Shown: one piece after another, positions 56,004 through 64,000 of the stretch | How the letters are laid out: each line of letters begins with the position of its first letter | Numbering within the stretch: the first letter of the stretch is position 1 | Source: Sphingomonas sp. CBMAI 2297 | GTDB taxonomy: Bacteria > Pseudomonadota > Alphaproteobacteria > Sphingomonadales > Sphingomonadaceae | Assembly (NCBI RefSeq): GCF_029870595.1 | Contig: NZ_JAPDIR010000004.1 | Span: 1-64,000, forward strand | Direction: 5' to 3' | DNA length: 64,000 nucleotides | The notes under the pieces: model-generated | The model's input: only the letters and a program-made list of their open reading frames with translations | Told to the model about the DNA's origin: nothing | Databases searched by the model: none | Position numbers and translations under genes: made by a program

Positions 56004-57851
56004 ATGCTGGCTCGTTCTAAATGGCGCAGTAGAGATTTGTACCGCTCGTATTCGCGCATCGCCATTTGCTCCGCGTTTTTAGGTTTTATGCCTAGCGCAG
56101 CATCAGCACAGGATAATCCCTACCAGTATCTTACAGCAACGAAGCCCGCGATCAGCACATTGGATGAAAACGGCGTGGATATAGTGTCTGGGAAGGCACA
56201 CATTGAAATCCCGTTGTTGAGCTTCGCCAAGGATCTCACCGCGCTAGAACTGAAGGTTGATATTACCCAGCCGGGCGACGTGGCATTGTCATTGAACAGT
56301 ATCGAGAATTATGGGCTTCAACATAACTTCGATTTCTCGGAAAATACTTTCGTATCAGAGAGTATCGGTCTCATTAGCGCAGTCAGTACTCCGATGGGCG
56401 CTGGGATGAATCGTGCTGGCTATGATTGGCGCATAATCAATTCGGATGGCTCTATTTATTCTCCGAGTATCGGCCCGACCAATGTTATCTATTTGAGAAA
56501 CACTGCTCGCGGTGAAGGATATTACACGGCGGAAGGCATCAGGGTGCGTCCGGGGCAGATCGACTTTCCGAACGGCGAAGTCTGGCGGCTCTATATCCAG
56601 ACTGCCTTCGATCCTAACACGCAGGCGCATGTGGGGCGCCTGCGATCGGTGAGCTCCAATCGTGGCGTGACGATAGAGATCCAATATCAGTCCGATGATG
56701 TAACGCAGCTGGCCTGGGGTGGGGTGACTCGCGTGCTGTCCTTCAACAAGGCGCAGGTCTATTGCGACGAGAGCGCGATGGCCTTGTGTTCGAATACTAC
56801 TACCGCGCTTGATTATGTGGATTTCGTCTCCAACGACAGTACGCGGAGCGTGATGTTTCGCCGCAAGGGACAAACACAGGGCCGTAAGATCACCTTCGCC
56901 CCTGGAAATCCGATATCGGCCGATATTCAGAAGGTCGAAGATTCTGGCGTGCCCGGATCGGAAGTCAGCTATACCTATGCGGCAGCAGGGAACGATAACG
57001 ACGGATACAATATCCGCCACGTGGCATCGGTTACGAAGGGTGGTGGCACCTGGGACTATACCTATTGGCGAAACATGGAGGAAGGACGCATCACTGCATA
57101 CAGCATGATGTATGTCTACGGCCCTCTTGGAGCTAATTATAGCGCTTCGGGAAACCTGGCATTTGGGGCGGTTGAGTGGATCACCGACGCGCTCGGCCGC
57201 ACCTACGGACAGGGCCTTGATAGCTACATCCGACAGGATTTCCGCATATTATCGGATAGCCTGCCAGATGGAACCGCACGCGAATATCAACGCGATGGGC
57301 GGAACAACATTACGAAGTTGCGCTTCCTTCCTAAGTCGGGCTCAAGCGATCCAGCCATCGAGATCAACGCGACCTACCCAGGCGATTGCGCGAACCCCAA
57401 GACGTGCAACAAGCCATTGACTGTCACGGACGCTCGCGGCGCGATCACCACCTACACCTATGATCAGAATCACGGTGGCGTACTGACCAAAACATTACCA
57501 GCGGTGAACGGAATCTCACCGGTAACGCGCTATGCCTATGTCCAGCGCTACCCTTGGCTGAAGAACTCGAGCGGAGGATTCAGTCAGGCGGCAGAGCCGA
57601 TCTGGTTGCTGAGTGAGGAGCGAATCTGCCGGACTACGGCGACAGTTGCCGGTGGTTGCGCGGGCGGCTCAGCCGACGAGGTGGTCACCAGCTACGACTA
57701 TGGCGCGGACGGAGTGGCCAACAATCTGATGCTCCGTGGCACGGCGATCACCGCCGACGGACAAACGCTGCGAACCTGTTACGTCCACAACTACCGCGGC
57801 GACATCATCAGCCGGACCAGTCCGCGCGGTACCGGTGCTGCATGTCAGTGA
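56004..57851 (+). CDS. Exported Rhs-type protein, N-terminal component
   Basis: The 615-residue protein has an N-terminal signal (basic n-region, then [18 protein letters not shown]). It has a beta-rich amino half with a salvage-like start ([21 protein letters not shown]) and a C-terminal half with YD-type repeats ([44 protein letters not shown]). It is the type of module that forms the early part of an Rhs/YD shell, here encoded as a separate protein. The next gene overlaps or follows by 23 nt. Lower GC than flanking core genes is evident. No PAAR or T6SS domain is present. Confidence 0.82.
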   Translation: MLARSKWRSRDLYRSYSRIAICSAFLGFMPSAASAQDNPYQYLTATKPAISTLDENGVDIVSGKAHIEIPLLSFAKDLTALELKVDITQPGDVALSLNSIENYGLQHNFDFSENTFVSESIGLISAVSTPMGAGMNRAGYDWRIINSDGSIYSPSIGPTNVIYLRNTARGEGYYTAEGIRVRPGQIDFPNGEVWRLYIQTAFDPNTQAHVGRLRSVSSNRGVTIEIQYQSDDVTQLAWGGVTRVLSFNKAQVYCDESAMALCSNTTTALDYVDFVSNDSTRSVMFRRKGQTQGRKITFAPGNPISADIQKVEDSGVPGSEVSYTYAAAGNDNDGYNIRHVASVTKGGGTWDYTYWRNMEEGRITAYSMMYVYGPLGANYSASGNLAFGAVEWITDALGRTYGQGLDSYIRQDFRILSDSLPDGTAREYQRDGRNNITKLRFLPKSGSSDPAIEINATYPGDCANPKTCNKPLTVTDARGAITTYTYDQNHGGVLTKTLPAVNGISPVTRYAYVQRYPWLKNSSGGFSQAAEPIWLLSEERICRTTATVAGGCAGGSADEVVTSYDYGADGVANNLMLRGTAITADGQTLRTCYVHNYRGDIISRTSPRGTGAACQ

Positions 57852-57874
57852 AACCCAAGCTGTCCGGAGATCTC

Positions 57875-60511
57875 ATGCGATTTGCTCTCAAGGCGGCGCT
57901 TGGCTGCCTCTTGCTCCTGCCGTGCGTGAGCCACGGCCAGGATAGCCCCGGGTTTACCACTGACACCCGGTATGATTCTGCGGGCCGCAAGACGGGTGAA
58001 ATGCTACCCGATCCAGACGGCGCGGGGCCGCTCCACAATAACGGAACCCGCTACACCTATGACTCAGCAGATCGCCTGACGAGCGTCGAGCAAGGAGAAT
58101 TGCTCAGTTGGCCTGATGCCAGCGTTGCGCCGGCGGACTGGCCTAATTTTAATGTGAGCAAGAGAATCGATTATCTATATGACAGCTTTGGCCGCAAGAT
58201 CCGAGAAACGCTGAGTGGCACTGGTACGATCTATTCTGTCACGCAGTACAACTATGACGTGTTCGGCCGCCTGATTTGTACCGCGGTCCGCATGAATTCG
58301 AGCCAATTTGGCGGATTGCTGCCAGATGCCTGTACTCTAGCGGATCAGAGTCAGGACCGGATCACGAAGAATATCTATGATGTGGCCGGGCAACTGCTAC
58401 AGGTCCGCAAAGCGGTGGGGACGAGCCTTGAGCAGGCCTATGTTACCTATAGCTACACGCAGACGGGCAAGCAGGAATATGTCGTCGACGCGAACGGCAA
58501 CAAGGCGCGGATGGTCTATGACGGCCATGGCCGCCAGGTGCAGTGGCAGTTCCCTTCGACGAGCGTGCCGGGCAGCTACGACGGCTCCACGCCAGCCAAT
58601 GCGCTGGCGACTTCGGGGGCGGTCAACACGAACGACCGCGAGGAATATGGCTATGACGCCAACGGCAACCGCACGAGCCTAAGGAAGCGCGACGGGCGGA
58701 CATTCACCTACGCCTTCGATAGTCTCAACCGGATGGCATCGAAGACCGTCCCGACGGCGTGCGTATCGGGCTATGCCTGCACCAATGTCCCCGCCTCGAT
58801 GGTGCGCAGTGTCTACTATGCCTATGACCTGCGGGGCCTGCAGACGGCGGCGCGGTTCGACAGCGCGAGTGGCGCGGATGCGGTGACGCAGGTCTATGAC
58901 GGGTTCGGACGGATCACGTCGAGCACGACCAGCATGGGCGGCGTGAGCCGGACGCTGGGCTATCAATATGACGCCGAAGGCAACCGGACACAGGTGATAT
59001 TCCCGGACGGCAACTACGCCGGCTATCATTATGACGGGCTGAACCGGCTCGACACGGCGGGCGTGAACACGACGAGCGGCCTGCTGATCCGTTATTATGA
59101 CAATGCCGGGCGCCTTGCGCAGAATCTGTCAGGCAGCTGGACCTATTATGCCTATGACGGTGTAGGCCGGCTGACCGGGCAGAACGAGGCACTGACCGGC
59201 AGCGGCGCGGGCAGCGTCAATACGGTGCTGGGCTATAATCCGGCCAACCAGATCACGAGCCGGACGCGGTCGAATAACGCCTATAGCTTCACCGGCTATG
59301 CCAACGCCAACCGCGCCTATACGGTCAACGGGCTCAACCAATATGGTTCGGCGGGCGGAGTCGGCTTCGGCTATGATTCGAATGGCAACCTGACGGCGAG
59401 CGGGAGTACAGCCTATACCTATGACGCCGAGAACCGGCTTGTGGTGGCTTCGAGCGGGGTGCAGTTGACCTGGGATCCGCTAGGCAGACTCTACGAGACC
59501 TATAGCCCCACCACCGGCACCACGCGCTTCCTTTATTCGGGCGACGAACTGGTGGCGGAATATGACGGCGCGGGGACGATGCTGCGTCGCTATATCCATG
59601 GCCCGGGCGAGGACGATCCGCTGGCCTGGTTCGAGGGCCCGAGCTTGGGCGGAAGCTGGTCGAACGCGCGGCTGCCCAAGACGGACCATCAGGGCTCGAT
59701 CGTGGTATGGACCGACTGGAACGGCGCGCTCGGCCAGATCAACAGTTATGACGAATATGGCATCCCGGCCGCGGCCAATATCGGGCGCTTTCAATATACC
59801 GGCCAAGCCTGGATCCCCGAGCTGGGCATGTACCACTACAAGGCTCGCATCTACTCGCCAACGCTCGGGCGGTTCCTCCAGACCGATCCCGTAGGGTACA
59901 AAGATCAGGTCAACCTATACGCCTATGTCGCAAACGATCCGGTCAATAACACCGATCCGGATGGTGAGTTTGCCAACTTTATAGTAGGAGCCGCGTTCGG
60001 CGTTGGATTGGATGTGGCCGCTCAGTTAATTACGACCGGGAGAGTGGATCTCAGCGCTCGAGGGATTGCAAGGCTAGCAGTATCCGGTGCAAGCGGCGCT
60101 GTCGGTGCGGGGATCGGAGCGGGAGTGGCCAGAGTTACCGCTAGCTTTGCTGCCCGAGCCGCAGCGAATGGTGCCGCTGGTGCCGCTGTGGGTGCTGCGG
60201 GAGCCGCTGCCAATGCTCGGATATCGGGTCGCGCTGCTAGCGGACGCGAGCTGGTGAAGGGAGCAGCGGTCGGTGCTGTTGCGGGAGCCGCAGGCTCCGC
60301 TACAGCAGACACGATTAAGGGCGGCGCTCGCGTACTCGCCGAGAAGACTGGCGTTTCCATCATAGCGCCGCGCGGAACCATAACTACGGCAACGCCCAAT
60401 TCCCGCACAGACGCCGCAGTGCGCGGAGCCGCAAACGCCGTCGGGAACGCGAAAGCTAACGCCGGACCCGTAGCCGATGCAGTATGTCAGCGAGCCGGAC
60501 AATGCCGATGA
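57875..60511 (+). CDS. Exported Rhs core protein with variable C-terminal tip
   Basis: The 878-residue protein has a Sec signal ([22 protein letters not shown]). The ATG at 57875 with GGAGA upstream is preferred over 57842. Many YD repeats follow ([46 protein letters not shown]), then the Rhs core end [18 protein letters not shown] and [16 protein letters not shown] near residue 695. After this delimiter a 185-residue tip is Gly/Ala-rich and hydrophobic ([28 protein letters not shown]) and ends CQRAGQCR. The tip is the toxin position of polymorphic toxins; its class is not recognised. Confidence 0.88.
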   Translation: MRFALKAALGCLLLLPCVSHGQDSPGFTTDTRYDSAGRKTGEMLPDPDGAGPLHNNGTRYTYDSADRLTSVEQGELLSWPDASVAPADWPNFNVSKRIDYLYDSFGRKIRETLSGTGTIYSVTQYNYDVFGRLICTAVRMNSSQFGGLLPDACTLADQSQDRITKNIYDVAGQLLQVRKAVGTSLEQAYVTYSYTQTGKQEYVVDANGNKARMVYDGHGRQVQWQFPSTSVPGSYDGSTPANALATSGAVNTNDREEYGYDANGNRTSLRKRDGRTFTYAFDSLNRMASKTVPTACVSGYACTNVPASMVRSVYYAYDLRGLQTAARFDSASGADAVTQVYDGFGRITSSTTSMGGVSRTLGYQYDAEGNRTQVIFPDGNYAGYHYDGLNRLDTAGVNTTSGLLIRYYDNAGRLAQNLSGSWTYYAYDGVGRLTGQNEALTGSGAGSVNTVLGYNPANQITSRTRSNNAYSFTGYANANRAYTVNGLNQYGSAGGVGFGYDSNGNLTASGSTAYTYDAENRLVVASSGVQLTWDPLGRLYETYSPTTGTTRFLYSGDELVAEYDGAGTMLRRYIHGPGEDDPLAWFEGPSLGGSWSNARLPKTDHQGSIVVWTDWNGALGQINSYDEYGIPAAANIGRFQYTGQAWIPELGMYHYKARIYSPTLGRFLQTDPVGYKDQVNLYAYVANDPVNNTDPDGEFANFIVGAAFGVGLDVAAQLITTGRVDLSARGIARLAVSGASGAVGAGIGAGVARVTASFAARAAANGAAGAAVGAAGAAANARISGRAASGRELVKGAAVGAVAGAAGSATADTIKGGARVLAEKTGVSIIAPRGTITTATPNSRTDAAVRGAANAVGNAKANAGPVADAVCQRAGQCR

Positions 60512-60720
60512 AACAGGACGTTCTATTTCTTCTAAAGCTCAGTCTTCTTATAGTTGTGGCCATGACTACGCTGGGGCTAATTATAGACGGCGCGAGGATT
60601 GTTATATATGGAGCCAGCTTTGATTGGAAAGGCACCTTCACATTTACGTTGTCTATGGCGGTGCTTGGTATAGTAATTGCGATCGCAAATGTTCTGAAGT
60701 TTTTTGTGAGTAGTCGTTAA
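60508..60720 (+). CDS. Two-TM putative immunity protein
   Basis: The 70-residue protein has two membrane helices ([21 protein letters not shown] and [21 protein letters not shown]) joined by a short loop. Its ATG overlaps the stop of the Rhs gene (ATGA), the usual place of an immunity gene; upstream in-frame ATGs at 60484 and 60502 exist. A membrane immunity protein would fit a membrane-acting toxin tip. Sequence family not recognised. Its stop is directly followed, in the same frame, by the orphan tip. Confidence 0.68.
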   Translation: MKQDVLFLLKLSLLIVVAMTTLGLIIDGARIVIYGASFDWKGTFTFTLSMAVLGIVIAIANVLKFFVSSR

Positions 60721-61280
60721 CGAATTAACGGGTCGGCGAACAATGCCTATGCCGCAAACGATCCGATCAATCGACGTGATCCGACTGGATTACAGGAAGA
60801 GTACGTTTGGTTATCTTCAAATATCTTGCAGATTGTAGTCCCGATCAGGATGGCCCCCTCCTCCACCGGTTCGCTCGGCTATGTAATCGCACTTGGATGG
60901 GAATACCTGGCAGTTCCGATTGGAAGAGCGCTGCTTGGTGGTGGGATGCAATTCACCATGTCGGGTGCCCAGTTTGGCATGAAGGCAGTCTCGCACATGC
61001 GCGACTTTGGGCTCAACGTGGCAAGCGCAGCGGATCGAACCGCGTTTCGCAACATAATAACTAATATTGTTACAAAAGCCGATAAATCCGTGGCCGGAAC
61101 GTTTGCTGGTCAAGGAGCGGGGGGGGCGCGCGTGGCGCTGTGCAATTCTTCATCAAGGGTAAGGATGTCGTCGTTACTACTCCAAAGGGAGAATTCGTGA
61201 CTATCCTTAAGAACGGAACTAGCAGCAAGAGCGTGCAAAATGCTCTTGAGGCATCCAAGCGTAGCTGGTGGCTGTTCTAG
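60721..61280 (+). pseudogene. Orphan Rhs C-terminal toxin tip, frameshifted in an 8-G tract
   Basis: Translation from 60739 gives NNAYAANDPINRRDPTGLQ, an Rhs core end like [16 protein letters not shown] of the gene upstream, followed by a tip of about 120 residues (LGWEYLAVPIGRALLGGG, KAVSHMRDFGLNVASAADR). At the G run 61119-61126 the frame ends early. With one extra G it continues GAVQFFIKGKDVVVTTPKGE and ends KRSWWLF at 61280. It has no start codon of its own. This is a displaced Rhs-CT module, as found behind full Rhs genes. The toxin class is not recognised. Confidence 0.75.
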
Positions 61281-61304
61281 CATTGGGAGGTTACAGAAAT
61301 AGAT

Positions 61305-61706
61305 ATGGATGATATTCTAAAGAGCGACGTTGTTATGTCATTAATAAAGGGTGGTGTAATATCCGATGCAAGAGCATTAATTCATGTGCTTGAGCGTCAC
61401 GAGTCCTTAATTACTATTGAAATTGTTATAGGCGAGTTTTCTTACGATTTCCGGTGCTCTGAAAACGGTCGCGGCGTATCCGTGTCGAGGCGGCAAGGGG
61501 TTTCATTCAATAGCATTGACATGGAGGAATTTGGCGCGGCTATATATAAGGAAAAATGGGAAGGATTTGATTTCAATTCGATATGTAACCAAGGAATTAT
61601 TGAAGTTATATTTGATAGTGAGGACAATATATCGTTGAATCTGGTCGAACGGAGTGTTTCGATCAGAAATCTGGACGACAATCTGCTCATTAGTATCGAG
61701 GGGTAG
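61305..61706 (+). CDS. Putative immunity protein for the orphan Rhs tip
   Basis: The 133-residue soluble acidic protein (MDDILKSDVVMSLIKGGV, HESLITIEIVIGEFSYDF, EEFGAAIYKEKWEGFDF) lies 24 nt after the orphan tip on the same strand. It is strikingly AT-rich with rare codons for this genome, a sign of recent transfer. GGGAGG lies 14 nt upstream. I do not recognise the family; position and composition make it the likely partner of the second tip. Its frame is intact although the tip is broken. Confidence 0.68.
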   Translation: MDDILKSDVVMSLIKGGVISDARALIHVLERHESLITIEIVIGEFSYDFRCSENGRGVSVSRRQGVSFNSIDMEEFGAAIYKEKWEGFDFNSICNQGIIEVIFDSEDNISLNLVERSVSIRNLDDNLLISIEG

Positions 61707-61984
61707 TCGCGTATTTTCGGCCGACGTGGCTTCGGGTTAGCGGCTATGTGGTTGAGGACTGTACCGTCGGCCTAATTGAGCGGATGGATATCGCGGCATG
61801 ATAATATTCCGAAGTTATCATCTCCTGGAAGCGTGACTAGCGGTTTGTACCAGAAGCGGCTTGGCAGCTCGCGACCAATTCGGTCATATAGGACGCCCCT
61901 GATCGAAAATTTATCCGCGCAACCCCTATTGTCCATAACGTTGCAAATGGCAGGTTCCGATTAGCTATCGCCGGCTGACAAGCC
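61707..61984. other. Intergenic, no gene seen
   Basis: These 278 nt hold only short frames without support. Composition is mixed between the AT-rich Rhs locus and the GC-rich remnant that follows. No RNA, repeat or clear promoter was recognised. Confidence 0.5.
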
Positions 61985-62950
61985 TTGGTTCGATCGGAAT
62001 GCGTCCGCGGTCGCTGGAGTACCCAGCGCTGGTGCGGATGGATCCGGCGCTGTTCGGCAGCCTGCCCGCGAGTGCTTGCGCCCAGAGCAACCCGTCCAAT
62101 CCGCTCGAACATCGCTTATCGGCCCAGCGTTTTGAGGCGCTACCCCTGCGCGCGCATTGGCAAGAAGGGTTGGCAGATACGATCGCCGCTTCCAGACCTG
62201 ATCCTCGAGCGGATTACCGGCGGAATCCACTACGATGTGATATCCGGAGGCGGAGCCGTTCGCGACGACTATAGTCGTCGGTTTGAGGAATATGCCCTGC
62301 GCTATTTAGTTGCGATGATGCCGGGCCTACAAGCTGTGCCGGAGCGGAGTTGCAAGATTGCGCGCAATCGGTTCGAGACTCCCGATATTGTGGCGGAGCC
62401 TCAGCCGGGACATGGAGTGGCGCTTGCCATTGAGTGCAAAGCGTCGCGCATGTCATTCAGCGCGCGCTACGCGGATGAGCCAGCGAGCGACCGTGGCTAT
62501 GACGATATCGCTAAGGCGGTTTTCCAACTGTGGCGCTTCTTCTCTCATTGCCGGCACGGTCTAACCGGCCAGGCCGCCAGGGACGATGCCGTCGGCCTAG
62601 TCCTTACGCTCGACAGCTGGATGGTCATGGGAAATGCGCTATTCGAAGAGGTCTTCGCGCGTGCCGAGGTTCATGCCGCGCGGGATCCGCAGATCGAGGC
62701 GCAAGATCGCCGGCCGATTGCCTTCTGCTCGATCACCGACCTCGAATCCGCCTGTGCGATCGGGTCCGCTGATACCCTCCTCGCGGCGTTGCGGACCGCC
62801 GCGATGCCGACAAGCAGAGGCGGTTATTTGAGCGCGATTCACTGCCAGGCAAATCCGGAGGTGGCGGAACGCAAATATCCGTTCGATGACCTTGCGACGT
62901 ATTTGCCATGGTGGGGCAAACTCAACAGGCCGACGCCGCGGGCCAACTAA
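61985..62950 (+). pseudogene. Frameshifted remnant with nuclease-like C-terminal domain
   Basis: The last 250 residues of this frame look like a real protein (GGIHYDVISGGGAVRDDYSRR, YALRYLVAMMPGLQ). They contain ETPDIVAEPQ...VALAIECKASRM, which fits the D-(x)n-E-x-K core of PD-(D/E)XK nucleases. The protein-like 5' part is instead in another frame (from 61999: LVRMDPALFGSLPASACAQ, RAHWQEGLADT), with the switch near 62180. It is therefore probably a decayed gene for a nuclease-like or defence protein. Other readings are possible. Confidence 0.55.
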
Positions 62951-63176
62951 TTTCTCCCGGTTAAGTTTTCGGTTCGACCACAAGCGCGGGCGCTGAGGTC
63001 GCACGCTGCGGCCCCTGCGGGGCCGACAGGGTGCGGCTTCTAATTTAGCCCGCGCGAGCACACTTGGCTCGGGCCGGAGCAGAAGCCGCCCCATCTGCAA
63101 GGGCGTCTGCTTTCGACCCGTCACGCCCCAACAGCCGACTGCCAGCTCACGGCCCAATAGCCGCCTTCCCCCTCTC

Positions 63177-63220
63177 CTTTCACGGCTGAAACACGGGTTC
63201 GATTCCCGTAGGGGTCACCA
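63177..63220 (+). other. tRNA-Glu 3'-half fragment (probable att site)
   Basis: CTTTCAC anticodon loop, then GGC, a variable region, T-arm CGGGTTCGATTCCCG, acceptor strand and CCA are present. The 5' half does not fold with the sequence before it. It resembles tRNA-Glu(TTC) and repeats the 3' end of the intact tRNA at 52662-52736. The 226 nt before it (62951-63176) show no gene. Confidence 0.8.
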
Positions 63221-63458
63221 TTGTTTTCAATGGGTTAGTAGCCAACGCGATCCGCGTGTCAAATATTCATCAAATATCTTTCTACGGATACGCGTGGTCT
63301 CACGCGGACAAATTGGCAGGTTGCGGGTGCGACCGTCCTGCTCTTCGCGTTGCGATTCGAAAGCAAAGTTCGCGGTCGAATCCCTTCGGCTCGCGCGCAC
63401 TTCTGAAGAATGAGGAAGCCCGCTCAGGCATTTTGTTCAGCCTGCCCGCAGAAACCGT

Positions 63459-64000
63459 TCACCGATAATATTCGCCTTCCTCAAGTGACGACATACCGCT
63501 CTGAAGCGTCTGGAGGCCTACCTGATTATCCGTTTGGATGAACAGAGTGCGAAAATCGTCTAACGTTCCGTCACCAAGCAACGGCGGCTGCCCGCCCTCA
63601 CTGATCATGAACTGGCGAAATCGGTGCCGCATAGAGACGTCCAGCCTGCGCTGATGACGATCGGCGAGCAACTCTGCCACTGGCTCGGGTGCAATCTCGG
63701 CCAGCGCTGTGGGTGCGAACTGCGGCGTGCCACGCTCGGCGAGCCGCGCAATCAGGATAGTACGAACGCACCATATCATTCTGCGCAGGACGATCTGCGA
63801 GTTGAACGCACCGGCATGACGGTCGAGCAACCAGCCAAGTTCGCGGGCGTGTGCTATCTCGCGAGCATAGCTTGTCCGTAACCTGAACGATGATCGCAAC
63901 TGGTCGAGTTGCTGAAGCGGGTCAAACACCGGTTTGGCTTCACGCACGATATGGCAGACGAACAGATCGCCAGCCCGCGCATCCTCGACTAGCTTCTCCC
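63459..64000 (-). CDS. C-terminal part of a nucleotidyltransferase-like/HEPN-type protein (partial)
   Basis: The frame is open to the window edge, so the start lies beyond 64000. The visible 180 residues begin EKLVEDARAGDLFVCHIVRE and continue FDPLQQLDQLRSSFRLRTSY, RRMIWCVRTILIARLAERG and HRFRQFMISEGG. The style suggests the helical part that follows a nucleotidyltransferase domain, but this is a weak recognition and another family is possible. The 238 nt between the tRNA fragment and this gene show no feature. Confidence 0.5.
   Translation of the reverse strand, partial: EKLVEDARAGDLFVCHIVREAKPVFDPLQQLDQLRSSFRLRTSYAREIAHARELGWLLDRHAGAFNSQIVLRRMIWCVRTILIARLAERGTPQFAPTALAEIAPEPVAELLADRHQRRLDVSMRHRFRQFMISEGGQPPLLGDGTLDDFRTLFIQTDNQVGLQTLQSGMSSLEEGEYYR

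Larger units (their letters stand above)
52662..63220. mobile_element. Probable tRNA-Glu-associated genomic island
   Basis: The segment is bounded by an intact tRNA-Glu and by a 44-nt copy of a tRNA-Glu 3' half (40 of the last 46 nt match; several differences are paired changes in the T-stem). Inside are truncated and frameshifted genes and an AT-richer Rhs locus unlike the flanks. No integrase or transposase was recognised, so integration may be old or the integrase lost. Because the end copy looks like the tRNA-Glu(TTC) type, more than one event is possible. Confidence 0.5.

Noticed and set aside
63120..63220. Second complete tRNA-Glu
   Set aside because: Only the anticodon loop to CCA is present; no D-arm or acceptor 5' strand can be formed with the preceding bases.
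63256..63468. 70-codon plus-strand frame after the tRNA fragment
   Set aside because: No ribosome binding site, no recognisable composition or motif.

Overview
The window is high-GC, gene-dense chromosomal DNA. It looks like an alphaproteobacterium of the order Sphingomonadales (Sphingomonas-like). The main reasons are the conserved block pckA / chvI-chvG-hprK-rapZ-EIIA(Man)-ptsH, the very short HprK form, perfect alphaproteobacterial SOS boxes (GTTC-N7-GTTC), TGRTAGCGCTACCA-type LacI operators and many REP-like GTCATCCC...GGGGATGAC hairpins. Species was not determined.

Layout. 1-5785: NfeD-like membrane protein, Tat-exported DUF885 protein, DUF2809 protein, AraC regulator, exported serine hydrolase, and a convergent small protein. 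5891-11959: pckA divergent from the ChvI/ChvG two-component system, followed by a compact, overlapping nitrogen-PTS-type regulatory operon (HprK-like, RapZ, EIIA, HPr). 11993-18504: TrmH/SpoU methyltransferase, META-domain protein, SOS-linked rmuC, def, recR, fmt-truA. 18518-30323 (mostly minus strand): RlmD-like methyltransferase, NAD(P)H-hydrate repair enzyme, lipoprotein, ilvD, a small secreted protein, N-formylglutamate amidohydrolase, enoyl-CoA hydratase, ispE, TPR protein, ETF-ubiquinone oxidoreductase. 30451-42555: UDG-fold protein, soluble lytic transglycosylase, moaB, YbjN-like protein, a VOC/radical-SAM divergent pair over an SOS box, a GDSL-esterase/polysaccharide-deacetylase fusion with a LacI-type operator, M1 aminopeptidase, acyl-CoA ligase. 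42965-52567: dnaE, MraZ-like orphan, a PadR regulator coupled to a SEDS-like membrane protein, gyrA, DUF952.

The accessory region starts at a complete tRNA-Glu (52662-52736) and ends at a 44-nt copy of a tRNA-Glu 3' half (63177-63220), which suggests a tRNA-targeted island of about 10.5 kb with no recognisable integrase left. It holds fdxA/lysR, a truncated CapK-like gene, and an AT-richer locus of three Sec-exported YD-repeat/Rhs-type proteins. The last Rhs protein overlaps a two-TM putative immunity gene. Directly after it comes an orphan Rhs C-terminal tip, broken in an 8-G tract, with its own small downstream gene (putative second immunity). A frameshifted nuclease-like remnant follows. 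This exported Rhs locus with a displaced toxin-tip/immunity cassette is the most unusual system in the window.

Other points worth a look are an HprK-like protein whose Walker A motif is gone although HPr keeps its regulatory serine, an about 200-bp dispersed element with perfect 20-bp terminal inverted repeats between recR and def (related copies elsewhere), and a perfect 45-bp foldback at the very start of the window that looks like an assembly or contig-end artefact. All functional calls are from reading motifs and context; no database search was run.
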